The notes beneath the pieces were generated by a model. It worked only from the letters and a program-made list of their open reading frames with translations. It did no database searches and was not told where the DNA came from. This document shows, piece after piece, positions 1-6,349 of a stretch of 49,501 bases of DNA. A program made the position numbers and the translations under genes. This DNA comes from a virus. The stretch spans positions 1 through 49,501 of the IMG/VR virus record IMGVR_UViG_3300050821_003650, one strand, 5' to 3'. Each line of letters begins with the position of its first letter. Within the stretch, counting starts at the first letter, position 1.

Positions 1-81
1 TTCACCCCGGTGCGCGTCCTGAAGTCCGGGTGCGTGTACCGCGTCAAAGCGGCCGGCTACTACGCCACCATCGGAGCCTGA
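1..81 (+). CDS. C-terminal end of an unknown protein (partial)
   Basis: An open frame enters from the left edge and ends in TGA at 79-81. The last 26 residues contain VYRVKAAGYYATIGA and no domain can be recognised. The next gene starts 3 bases later, which fits the tightly packed early operon. Start and function are outside the window. Confidence 0.5.
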   Translation, partial: FTPVRVLKSGCVYRVKAAGYYATIGA

Positions 82-84
82 CAG

Positions 85-318
85 ATGGCCACTCTGAACG
101 ATGCCATCGCGGCCAACCGAGCCCGCGAAGCGGCTAAGCGAGACGTGACGCTGGCCAGCGGAAAGACAGTGACCCACACGCGCCACCCGGACGGGGCGTG
201 GCTGGTCGACCAGGACTTGACCGCCGACGAATGGCTTCAGTACGTCGGCCTTGTGAAGGGCAGGATTTCCGACTTTGCCAATGATGCAGATCGCGAGGAT
301 TTCGATGCACGCCGTTAA
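85..318 (+). CDS. Hypothetical early protein, 77 aa
   Basis: A small soluble protein starting at ATG 85. The middle reads HPDGAWLVDQDLTADEWLQY and the C-terminus is acidic. No family is recognised. It overlaps the next gene by 14 bases. Codon use, with mostly G or C in third positions, matches neighbouring genes and supports real coding. It is the first complete gene of a run of small unknown phage genes. Confidence 0.6.
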   Translation: MATLNDAIAANRAREAAKRDVTLASGKTVTHTRHPDGAWLVDQDLTADEWLQYVGLVKGRISDFANDADREDFDARR

Positions 319-475
319 CGTTCTGGAAGCGATGTGGAACCTGGGAGCCTGGGTCGAAGCCGCGCGCGTGGCGCGCTGGCTGGCCGCGGGCGTGTCCGTC
401 TTCATGGCGGCGCACTACCTCGCATCGCTGGGCGTGCCGCTGGGCATGGCTCGCGCGATCCTGCTGGGAGCCTGA
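305..475 (+). CDS. Small membrane protein, 56 aa
   Basis: Starts at ATG 305 inside the end of the previous gene. The sequence is largely hydrophobic with a segment around residues 20-50 (VARWLAAGVSVFMAAHYL and following) that could form one or two membrane helices. There is no signal peptidase site or known family. The length and hydrophobicity are compatible with an inner-membrane early protein, but the function is unknown. Holin-like function is possible but nothing beyond hydrophobicity supports it. Confidence 0.5.
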   Translation: MHAVNVLEAMWNLGAWVEAARVARWLAAGVSVFMAAHYLASLGVPLGMARAILLGA

Positions 476-477
476 CC

Positions 478-939
478 GTGAATGATGCGATAACTGCGGC
501 ACTCGCCGCGCTGAAAGAGCTTGACCGTGCGATGTTGCCGATAGATACGTCTGATTTACCGGCCGAAGTGCCGGAAGCAATCATCGCTACTCGATCCGCA
601 ATCGCCGCAATCCACGCGACCATGGCAATTCCAACCCTCGAACAGACCATCGAGCGCATTAAGCGTGAGATTGTCGCGGATATCCTGAATCCGCCCGACG
701 GCTTCAAGGTGATCCCGCATACCGTCGCCAGCTTCGAGGAACTTCACAACTACCGCGACGCGAACTGTTACGGCGGGTTTTGTGATGACGACTTCGCCGA
801 TGTCCTGATTGCGCATTTCGGCGGCCGCGACGAACACGAGGGAATGCCGGACGCCATGCTGGACTACATGAACGCGGCGCACGCCGCGATCGACGCGTGG
901 ATGCGTTCCGGCGAACTTGCCACCCTTCTGAAAGCCTGA
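478..939 (+). CDS. Hypothetical early protein, 153 aa
   Basis: Starts at GTG 478, with GGGAG at the end of the previous gene as ribosome binding site. No in-frame ATG occurs before residue 18. The N-terminal half is helical (ITAALAALKELDRAML and a second helix around residues 55-75). The C-terminal half is acidic and carries NCYGGFCDDDFADVLIAHFG. The family is not recognised. Confidence 0.6.
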   Translation: MNDAITAALAALKELDRAMLPIDTSDLPAEVPEAIIATRSAIAAIHATMAIPTLEQTIERIKREIVADILNPPDGFKVIPHTVASFEELHNYRDANCYGGFCDDDFADVLIAHFGGRDEHEGMPDAMLDYMNAAHAAIDAWMRSGELATLLKA

Positions 940-943
940 ACCC

Positions 944-1150
944 ATGGCCGATGCCCAACGCTTCGAATACTGGGACACGCCCACGCTCGCCGAGTGCATA
1001 CGTCTAATGCGTGCCGAACTGCGCCGCCGCTCGCTGGACTGCTTCATCGAGCGCCGCAGCGGCCCGCGCCTGGGACCGGAGCACCGCCGCGGCTGGGACC
1101 GGCTGCCGGCGCCCACGGATCAATCCGTCATCATGGAAGGGGAAGCATGA
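944..1150 (+). CDS. Hypothetical basic protein, 68 aa
   Basis: ATG 944 follows the previous stop by 4 bases. The protein is Arg-rich in the middle (RLMRAELRRRSLDCFIERR), which suggests a helix that may bind nucleic acid. That is inference only. It overlaps the next gene by 4 bases (ATGA). Confidence 0.5.
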   Translation: MADAQRFEYWDTPTLAECIRLMRAELRRRSLDCFIERRSGPRLGPEHRRGWDRLPAPTDQSVIMEGEA

Positions 1151-1416
1151 AACAACCGACCAAGGCTGAGGCCCGCGCGATCGCCAAGCAGGGAAAGGCG
1201 CTCGAGCGTGAGCTGGCCGCTGAGGCAAAGGACATCGCCGAGGCTGAACAAATGGGTGTGACGGTGACGGTGTACGACAGTCACACCGAGGCGCGCAAGG
1301 GCTGGGTTCGCCACTTGAACAACCAGTTCCGGCCGGGATTGCAATCCGAAACCACCCTGCCCTGCTGGCTCAAAATCTTCGGCTTGCGCAAACGCAAGAA
1401 GGAAGTAGGCAAATGA
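1147..1416 (+). CDS. Hypothetical helical, charged protein, 89 aa
   Basis: ATG 1147 is preceded by GGAAGGGGAAG, a good ribosome binding site. Residues 5-35 (KAEARAIAKQGKALERELAA) form a strongly charged, probably coiled helix. The C-terminus is very basic (KIFGLRKRKKEVGK). No family is recognised. It overlaps both neighbours by 4 bases and is therefore probably translated with them. Confidence 0.6.
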   Translation: MKQPTKAEARAIAKQGKALERELAAEAKDIAEAEQMGVTVTVYDSHTEARKGWVRHLNNQFRPGLQSETTLPCWLKIFGLRKRKKEVGK

Positions 1417-1706
1417 AAACACAGACGCATACCCACCCCAGGTACCTGGGCCGCACGGTCGAGTGGGGCCATTGGGGCATCACGTTCATGGACAAGCAGC
1501 CCGACCCGATGATGAACTTTGGCGTCATCGTGGCCACGATTCCGTTCGGAGTCGGCGCCCGCGGCCCCGTCGACGGCACGGCGGGATCGGATCTTCGCAA
1601 GGCGTACGAAGCCATGTGCCACAACTGGGTCGACAACGGGATCCTGCCGGCCGGCTGCATGCTGTCCATGGACCTGGCCGCGCAAGCGGCTCTGGACAAC
1701 GTGTGA
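1413..1706 (+). CDS. Hypothetical early protein, 97 aa
   Basis: Starts at ATG 1413 in an ATGA overlap with the previous gene, after AAGGAAG. Contains RYLGRTVEWGHWGITFMDKQ and a Met-rich C-terminal half (CHNWVDNGILPAGCMLSM). No known domain. Its stop overlaps the next GTG start (GTGTGA). Confidence 0.55.
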   Translation: MKTQTHTHPRYLGRTVEWGHWGITFMDKQPDPMMNFGVIVATIPFGVGARGPVDGTAGSDLRKAYEAMCHNWVDNGILPAGCMLSMDLAAQAALDNV

Positions 1707-2215
1707 AGCCGCCGACCAAAGTCGAAAGGCGTCTCGACCTGCTGGCCGCCGCGCGCCTGAGCCCGGACCGGTTCAAGTTCGAGCCGGCCCGGTACCCGCC
1801 GGAGAAGATCGATTACCGCGCGTTCATGGCAGCGCCCTGGAACCTGTCCGAGCAGGACGCGCGCGACACCGCGGCGCGCATGGCCCGCGAATGGGTCCTT
1901 CGCAGCGACACCTACCAGGTCGCGATGATCGATTGGCCCTGCTTGCCGCTGGCCGTCACGCTCACGCACCTGTCGATCAAGCGGATCGATCGCGAACCGA
2001 TTCACGACTGGCGCGAATTCCAGATGATCAAAAACACGCTGTGCGGACCGGAGCGGGAAGCGGTCGAAATCTACCCGGCCGAGTCGCGCCTGGTCGACAC
2101 GGCGAACCAGTTTCATCTGTGGGTTCTACCCGAAGGTCGGCAGTGGCCCATGGGCTGGGACACGCGCCTCGTCACCGAAGACGAACCGGGACAGGTGAAA
2201 CAGCGGCCTTTTTGA
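1703..2215 (+). CDS. Conserved phage protein (DUF7694-like), 170 aa
   Basis: Starts at GTG 1703, overlapping the previous stop. The C-terminal half has the pattern WREFQMIKNTLCGPEREAVE followed by IYPAESRLVDTANQFHLWVL. This recalls a phage protein family in which a WxExQxIKN motif is followed by a conserved Glu-x-Tyr-Pro and a His-Leu-Trp-Val strand. The biochemical role is unknown. The region before residue 70 includes a proline-rich segment that may be flexible. The early operon ends with this gene and a new promoter follows. Confidence 0.55.
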   Translation: MKPPTKVERRLDLLAAARLSPDRFKFEPARYPPEKIDYRAFMAAPWNLSEQDARDTAARMAREWVLRSDTYQVAMIDWPCLPLAVTLTHLSIKRIDREPIHDWREFQMIKNTLCGPEREAVEIYPAESRLVDTANQFHLWVLPEGRQWPMGWDTRLVTEDEPGQVKQRPF

Positions 2216-2227
2216 TTGACTGAACGA

Positions 2228-2256
2228 TTGACATCACGCTTTACTTGTGGGATCAT
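2228..2256 (+). promoter_or_regulatory. Sigma70-type promoter, probably giving a leaderless mRNA
   Basis: A perfect -35 box TTGACA at 2228-2233 is followed after 17 bases by GATCAT (2251-2256), which matches four of six positions of TATAAT. The predicted transcription start, about 7 bases downstream, coincides with the ATG at 2263, and there is no Shine-Dalgarno sequence. See also the very similar arrangement at 13102. Confidence 0.5.
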
Positions 2257-2262
2257 GCGTGT

Positions 2263-2514
2263 ATGGAAACGAAAGCGATCAAGGCCGAAAAGTTCCTGGG
2301 TGAGTTCTACCACCATGGCGCATACGTCGGCAGCCTCTACAAAAGCGAAGGCGGCTACATCGTGCGCGAGGTCAAGCCCTTCGCCCGCAGAGTCGGACCG
2401 GTCCTTTTCGAAGGCAAGACGTTTGCCGCTTCCGAGCTGATGAAGATCGGGCAAACCAACCTGGGATACGGCGTGATCCGCCGCTATTCCTTCGCAACCC
2501 TGGGGACACAGTGA
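2263..2514 (+). CDS. Hypothetical early protein, 83 aa
   Basis: ATG 2263 is chosen over the upstream in-frame TTG at 2245 because the latter lies within the promoter spacer. The protein starts METKAIKAEKFLGEFYHHG and looks like a small mixed alpha/beta protein (YVGSLYKSEGGYIVREVKPF). No family is known. It is the first gene of an operon that runs to 3598. Translation probably starts from the 5' end of the transcript without a leader. Confidence 0.6.
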   Translation: METKAIKAEKFLGEFYHHGAYVGSLYKSEGGYIVREVKPFARRVGPVLFEGKTFAASELMKIGQTNLGYGVIRRYSFATLGTQ

Positions 2515-2702
2515 CCATGGAAACCGTGCTTTTCACCCAGACCAACGAAGAAACCGGCGTTCGCGCCTCGGTCTTCGCGTTCTGCCGCGGCGGATTCGGG
2601 GTCGAAATCTTCGACGTCGACGCTGAGCAGGCGCTTCCGTCGTTGCGCGTGTTCCCCAAGCAAGGCGACGCCGAAACCTTCGCCGCTCTGTGCTGCGCGT
2701 AA
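2511..2702 (+). CDS. Hypothetical protein, 63 aa
   Basis: GTG 2511 overlaps the previous stop (GTGA). ATG 2517 is an alternative start in the same frame. Contains VFAFCRGGFGVEIFDVDAEQ and a C-terminal pair of cysteines. The function is unknown. Confidence 0.5.
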   Translation: MTMETVLFTQTNEETGVRASVFAFCRGGFGVEIFDVDAEQALPSLRVFPKQGDAETFAALCCA

Positions 2703-2789
2703 ATGCTGCTCATCATCTTCGCCTTCTGCCTCGCAACCGGCTGGCTGATCAGCCGCCCGATCGTTCGAATTCTGGGAGTCGCCAGATGA
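2703..2789 (+). CDS. Very small membrane protein, 28 aa
   Basis: ATG 2703 directly follows the TAA of the previous gene. The 28 residues are one hydrophobic helix (MLLIIFAFCLATGWLISRP) with a short basic tail. The stop overlaps the ATG of the next gene. Position in the overlap chain and the codon pattern support it. The role is unknown. Confidence 0.45.
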   Translation: MLLIIFAFCLATGWLISRPIVRILGVAR

Positions 2790-2986
2790 GCGCCGTAAAG
2801 AAAGCCCGCCTGAGCCCCGAACAGCGCAAGGCGCTCGAGGCTTACAAGTTCGCGGAGCGCCAGGAAGATCGATACCTGGGTAGCGTGTTCGCCAACGCCC
2901 ACGGACAGGCGCAGTACGAAGCCAAGACGCGCGCCGCGTACGAACGCTGCAAGGCCCTCGGCATGGGCGTGGAACACGGCCTGTGA
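2786..2986 (+). CDS. Hypothetical charged protein, 66 aa
   Basis: ATG 2786 overlaps the previous stop (ATGA). The protein is helical and charged (LSPEQRKALEAYKFAERQED). No family is recognised. It is followed by a GTGA overlap with the next gene. Confidence 0.5.
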   Translation: MSAVKKARLSPEQRKALEAYKFAERQEDRYLGSVFANAHGQAQYEAKTRAAYERCKALGMGVEHGL

Positions 2987-3162
2987 CCGTCGCCGAAGCC
3001 AAGGCCTACCTGGGCTGGCACTACGTGCTGCACCCGGAATACGAGCTGGCCCGCAATCCCTGGCATTCCATGAAACACGGCGTCAACGTCCGCTACACCT
3101 GGGGGCGCGTGATCGCCCGCAACATCCAACAGCGCCGCACGGCGCTTCGAAAGGTGGCGTGA
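2983..3162 (+). CDS. Hypothetical protein, 59 aa
   Basis: GTG 2983 overlaps the previous stop. The product contains AKAYLGWHYVLHPEYELARN and a basic C-terminus. It fills what would otherwise be a 175-base gap, and its stop overlaps the next ATG (TGATG). The overlaps on both sides and normal codon use support it. Confidence 0.5.
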   Translation: MTVAEAKAYLGWHYVLHPEYELARNPWHSMKHGVNVRYTWGRVIARNIQQRRTALRKVA

Positions 3163-3467
3163 TGGGCATGGCCAGAGACCTGATTGACCGGCTTAAGGCG
3201 CAGTACCGCACCGACAAGGCGATCGAAAAGGCGCGGGGCGTGCGCACCATCATCATTCCGGCGCGCGAGCAACACGAGGGCTACTTGCTTCTGCACCTGA
3301 CTCTCCCGTGGAAGTGCCTGCACTGCGGCGGTCCGCGCGGGGAGCCCTTCGCGGCACTATCCTACGACGGCAGCCGGCGCCTGACGGTCGACAGCTGGAT
3401 CAACCCGTGCGGCCACGTCGAGACGTACAGCGAGATTCGCGCCGCGATCAGGGGCGACAAGCCGTGA
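3162..3467 (+). CDS. Hypothetical protein with CxxC pair, 101 aa
   Basis: ATG 3162. Residues 50-60 contain WKCLHCGGPRG and later there are Cys and His (INPCGHVETY), which together could form a zinc knuckle (C-x2-C ... C-x-H). The N-terminal helix is basic (DLIDRLKAQYRTDKAIEKAR). Binding of zinc is inferred. No function can be named. Confidence 0.55.
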   Translation: MGMARDLIDRLKAQYRTDKAIEKARGVRTIIIPAREQHEGYLLLHLTLPWKCLHCGGPRGEPFAALSYDGSRRLTVDSWINPCGHVETYSEIRAAIRGDKP

Positions 3468-3598
3468 AGGTCTGGCGCCAACCTCCCCTGTCCGACATGG
3501 AAATCAAGATGCGCTGTCACCTTTGGTGGTGGGTCAGCGCTGCCGTTTGGCTGGCCAGCGTCATCGTGCTGGCAGTCGGCTGGTTCATTGCCTTTTAA
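3464..3598 (+). CDS. Small membrane protein, 44 aa
   Basis: GTG 3464 overlaps the previous stop (GTGA). The C-terminal half is one clear transmembrane helix rich in Trp (WWWVSAAVWLASVIVLAVGW). The N-terminus is polar and probably cytoplasmic. It is the last gene before the partition cassette. Confidence 0.5.
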   Translation: MKVWRQPPLSDMEIKMRCHLWWWVSAAVWLASVIVLAVGWFIAF

Positions 3599-3617
3599 TA
3601 CTCTTACACCTTAGAAT
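3588..3617 (+). promoter_or_regulatory. Putative promoter of the partition cassette
   Basis: TTGCCT at 3588-3593 and TAGAAT at 3612-3617 are separated by 18 bases. The -10 box matches five of six consensus positions and the -35 box only three. It lies in an AT-richer stretch directly upstream of the ParA-type gene, where partition operons usually have an autoregulated promoter. An AATGC motif overlaps the -10 box (3615-3619). Confidence 0.4.
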
Positions 3618-3648
3618 GCACCCGTTTTAACGTCCCTGCGGGTGACAA

Positions 3649-4290
3649 ATGATATTAACGGTTGGCAATACGAAGGGCGGGGTCGGCAAGACCACGCTGG
3701 CGCTGCACATCGCGATCGCGCGGGCGCTGGCGGGCCGGGAAGTCTGGTTGATCGATGGCGATCGCCAGGGCACAGCGCAGACGGCGATTGGACTGCGGTC
3801 CGAAGCGGGCAGGGTGCCTGGCATTGCTTGCGCGTCCTATCCTGACGGCCCAGCGCTGCGCGGCCAGGTTCAGCAGCAGGCAGCTCGCTTCCAGGATGTG
3901 GTCATCGACGCAGGCGGCCGCGATTCGAGCGCTCTGCGGGCCGCCCTGGTGCTTTCCGATGTCATTCTGGTGCCGTTCCAACCCCGCTCCTATGATGTCT
4001 GGGCTCTGGACGCGATCGAGGCTCTGATCACCGAGGCGCGGTCGGTGCGCGACGGACTGCGCGCGCTGGGCGTGCTGAGCCTAGCTGACCCGGGCGAGGG
4101 CGCCGACAACCGGGAAGCAGCTGCGGCGCTGAACGGTCGCCAGATTGAACTGCTGGACACGCCGATCCGCAAGCGCAAGGCCTTTGCCAATGCGGCGGGC
4201 GCCGGCATTTCCGTGGTCGAACAAAAGCCCGTCGACGAAAAAGCGATCGCCGAAATGAATGCAATGATTTCCGCATTATTTTCCGATTAA
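3649..4290 (+). CDS. ParA/ParF-type partition ATPase
   Basis: A 213-aa P-loop ATPase of the ParA/MinD superfamily. The deviant Walker A motif KGGVGKTT spans residues 9-16, with the signature lysine K9. A Walker B-like strand VVIDAGGRD follows near residue 84. The length and the lack of an N-terminal DNA-binding domain match the small type Ib ParA proteins such as ParF of TP228. These ATPases segregate low-copy plasmids over the nucleoid together with a ribbon-helix-helix centromere-binding partner, and such a partner is encoded next (4326). In a phage this points to plasmid-like prophage maintenance. Start ATG 3649 follows GGGTGA. Confidence 0.85.
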   Translation: MILTVGNTKGGVGKTTLALHIAIARALAGREVWLIDGDRQGTAQTAIGLRSEAGRVPGIACASYPDGPALRGQVQQQAARFQDVVIDAGGRDSSALRAALVLSDVILVPFQPRSYDVWALDAIEALITEARSVRDGLRALGVLSLADPGEGADNREAAAALNGRQIELLDTPIRKRKAFANAAGAGISVVEQKPVDEKAIAEMNAMISALFSD

Positions 4291-4308
4291 TGCAACATTA
4301 CAATGCGG
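4258..4308. repeat. Cluster of AATGC/GCATT motifs, candidate partition site or operator
   Basis: AATGC occurs at 4258-4262, 4289-4293 and 4302-4306, and its reverse complement GCATT at 4273-4277. They form nested inverted repeats: CCGCATT (4271-4277) with AATGCGG (4302-4308), and GCATTA (4273-4278) with TAATGC (4288-4293). The stretch is clearly more AT-rich than its surroundings. It spans the end of the ParA gene and the gap before the ribbon-helix-helix gene. Another AATGC lies at the promoter upstream of the cassette (3615). A role as operator or centromere is inferred. Confidence 0.4.
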
Positions 4309-4325
4309 ACCTGAAAGGATATTAA

Positions 4326-4577
4326 ATGGCGATTACACGACCGACAGCGAAACCGCGCACCGTGGATGACTTCGTCGCCCGCGCGCCGGATGCTGGAGCA
4401 GCAACGCAAAAAGGAATTCTGGGCGGCGTTCGCAAGGGTAAGAAGCGCCAGATCAGCCTGACCATCACCGACCATCTGCTCGAGCGCGCCGATCGGCTGG
4501 CGACACATAAGAGTGTGAGCCGCGCGGGTGCAGTGGCGTGGGCGCTGGACGTAGGCCTCAAAGCGGAGGGATTCTAA
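4326..4577 (+). CDS. ParG-like ribbon-helix-helix partition protein
   Basis: 83 aa. The N-terminal 40 residues look flexible and basic. Residues 40-83 (RQISLTITDHLLERADRLA, then a second helix SRAGAVAWALDVGL) fit the strand-helix-helix pattern of a ribbon-helix-helix DNA-binding domain. ParG of TP228 has the same size and layout and is encoded directly downstream of ParF. By analogy this protein would bind the centromere, repress the operon and stimulate the ATPase. The ATG follows AAAGGATATTAA. Confidence 0.7.
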   Translation: MAITRPTAKPRTVDDFVARAPDAGAATQKGILGGVRKGKKRQISLTITDHLLERADRLATHKSVSRAGAVAWALDVGLKAEGF

Positions 4578-4580
4578 AAA

Positions 4581-4970
4581 ATGAGCGTCCTCTGGATCCA
4601 GCAAACCTTCCGATACAAATTCCCGACCGGCGAGCCGGATATCGTTTGGGACATCGGCGCGGCGCGCCAAGCTGTGACCAGAGGCTTAACCGCCCTACCG
4701 GAGCCGGTGAGGATCGAGCCGGCGATGATGCGCGACATTTCCGAAAGCAACGAGTGGGACCCGGAACACCTGGATGGCGTTGATCCGGATGAACCAGGGA
4801 TCGCCGCGCCGATCATCGACGAGGGCAGGGTGATCTACATCCTGATTGACGGCCAGCACCGCAACGCGCGCGCGCTGCGCGATGGGAAAGCCTTCAGCGC
4901 GTACATCCTGACCGACCAGGCGTCCCGGGCGTGCGTGCTCGAGCCGCGCTCGCATCCGAGGCTGCCATGA
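4581..4970 (+). CDS. ParB-fold protein next to the partition genes
   Basis: 129 aa. Residues 80-105 contain IYILIDGQHRNARALRDGK, which resembles the DGxHR core of ParB/sulfiredoxin-fold domains (often DGNHR or DGQHR). There is an acidic stretch before it (NEWDPEHLDGVDPDEPG). It starts 3 bases after the ribbon-helix-helix gene stop, so it is probably co-transcribed. A canonical ParB helix-turn-helix domain is absent. It may be a CTP-switch-like accessory or a phage DGQHR protein of another function. Confidence 0.55.
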   Translation: MSVLWIQQTFRYKFPTGEPDIVWDIGAARQAVTRGLTALPEPVRIEPAMMRDISESNEWDPEHLDGVDPDEPGIAAPIIDEGRVIYILIDGQHRNARALRDGKAFSAYILTDQASRACVLEPRSHPRLP

Positions 4971-5197
4971 CGACAGAGCGTGATGACGGAGGGCCAGCGT
5001 TTCCCAGTCTGGAACGCGTGGGCGAAATCGTGCAAGTGGCGCACGAAGGCATGAGCCTGCGAGCCTATTACTTGGGCAAGGTTGTTCCGGCGCTTATCGC
5101 ACACCTCGGTCCGCATCGTGTTGAAAAGGACGTGGAAGAGTTGCCGGACGTGGCCCTCAAGCTGGCCGATATGATGATCAAGGCGCTCAGGCGATGA
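4967..5197 (+). CDS. Hypothetical protein, 76 aa
   Basis: ATG 4967 overlaps the previous stop (ATGA) and is preferred to the upstream GTG at 4931. The product contains DGGPAFPSLERVGEIVQVAH and LRAYYLGKVVPALI, which recalls a common small phage protein family with the pattern DGGxAFP...GMSLRDYFA. Its function is unknown. It is translationally coupled to the regulator gene behind it. Confidence 0.55.
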   Translation: MTTERDDGGPAFPSLERVGEIVQVAHEGMSLRAYYLGKVVPALIAHLGPHRVEKDVEELPDVALKLADMMIKALRR

Positions 5198-5487
5198 GCT
5201 GGGCCCGGTCCTTCCGCATCCTGCGCGCCGCGGCCGGCCTTCAGCAGGCTGAGCTGGCCAAGCGGCTACTGATCACGCCCAGCCACCTGTCGCTGATCGA
5301 GGGCGGCAAACGCATGCCCAGTACGCAGCTAACGCACCGCCTGGCCAAGGCGCTGAAGACGTCCGACATTCTGGTCACGGCGATGGCCACCGGCCCGGAG
5401 TGGTATGACGATCCCAGGATCAGCGGCCAGGCCTGCGTCGGGTTGCTGCGGATGCTGCTGGCGATCGGGGACGGCAGGGAAGGGTGA
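5194..5487 (+). CDS. XRE-family (Cro/C1-type) transcriptional regulator
   Basis: 97 aa. Residues 5-55 form a standard helix-turn-helix: LRAAAGLQQAELAKRLLITP followed by SHLSLIEGGKRMPS, where helix 3 is the recognition helix. The rest is short, without a peptidase or dimerisation domain of lambda CI type. It is therefore a Cro-like or plasmid-type regulator. It lies in the same operon as the partition genes, which suggests control of maintenance or early genes. Operators are not identified with certainty. Confidence 0.8.
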   Translation: MSWARSFRILRAAAGLQQAELAKRLLITPSHLSLIEGGKRMPSTQLTHRLAKALKTSDILVTAMATGPEWYDDPRISGQACVGLLRMLLAIGDGREG

Positions 5488-5696
5488 TGATGAACCCTTG
5501 GAAAGATTTGGCGCTCGGGAACAGCGCCGCGACGCGCTATGAACTGCCCGTTAACCGAATGATCGTGTACGTGATGTTCCATGCCGGGTCCGACCAAGCG
5601 CGCGCTATTGCCCCCGACTCGAGACTGATCTATCCCTGTGCAGTGGACGGCTTATTCCGCTTGGATTGTCTGGACGCGTTGAGCGCGATGCTATGA
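5484..5696 (+). CDS. Hypothetical protein, 70 aa
   Basis: Starts at GTG 5484, or ATG 5487 or 5490, overlapping the regulator gene. Contains NPWKDLALGNSAATRYELPV and one short hydrophobic strand (MIVYVMF). No family is known. It overlaps the next start (ATGA). Confidence 0.5.
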   Translation: MMMNPWKDLALGNSAATRYELPVNRMIVYVMFHAGSDQARAIAPDSRLIYPCAVDGLFRLDCLDALSAML

Positions 5697-6220
5697 CCCG
5701 CCGCACCATGGAGCGTGAGGACTTCGAGATAGTGGCCCAGATGGTCTTCGAGGGCGCCACGGCCAACTTTGTCCGGCGGGGCCAAGTCGCCCCGCTCATT
5801 TTCGTTCTACGGATGGACGATCAGCATCGGATCGCCAGCGCCAAAATCATCTCGGTGCAAGACTTGTTCACCGAAGAAGTCGGCACTGGCGGTAAAGATA
5901 TGGCGGCCCGGATAATGGATCTGGCTCTGGCCAGCGGGGCCGACTTGGTGGCGCTGGTCGTCGAGGCATGGGTAGCCAGTGCAGAGCAGGGCGTAAGCCT
6001 GGAGGGCGAACTGCCGGACGGCGCGGCGTGCGTAGAAGAAGTTCCCGGCCGCACCGAGGCGGTCAGCGTGTTTTTTCGGTCGGCCGACTTCACGACGCTC
6101 GCCCTGTGGCCGATCGACCGGGCCGGCAAACGGCTTGTGCACAAACCGATCGACTGGAATCCTGGCAATCGCTTTTCGGGTCGGTTCGCCGGTGATCAGC
6201 AAGATCATCCCCGTCAGTAA
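5693..6220 (+). CDS. Hypothetical protein, 175 aa
   Basis: ATG 5693 is chosen because it forms an ATGA overlap with the previous stop. An upstream TTG at 5666 is in frame but lacks support. The protein has an N-terminal helix (EREDFEIVAQMVFEGATANF), beta-rich parts (VAPLIFVLRMDDQHRIASAK) and an alpha/beta C-terminus. No motif allows a function. About 130 bases without a gene follow it. Confidence 0.6.
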   Translation: MTRRTMEREDFEIVAQMVFEGATANFVRRGQVAPLIFVLRMDDQHRIASAKIISVQDLFTEEVGTGGKDMAARIMDLALASGADLVALVVEAWVASAEQGVSLEGELPDGAACVEEVPGRTEAVSVFFRSADFTTLALWPIDRAGKRLVHKPIDWNPGNRFSGRFAGDQQDHPRQ

Positions 6221-6349
6221 CCGGTTCAGGTTAGTGGCCGACCGGCCGTCGCCTGATCCCGTGACTTTACTGTTGATTTTTACCTTTACCTTGACTTTCC
6301 GGAGTACCGTAATCGAGCCGCACTCGAGCGGCCTTCGAGGGGAAGGACC

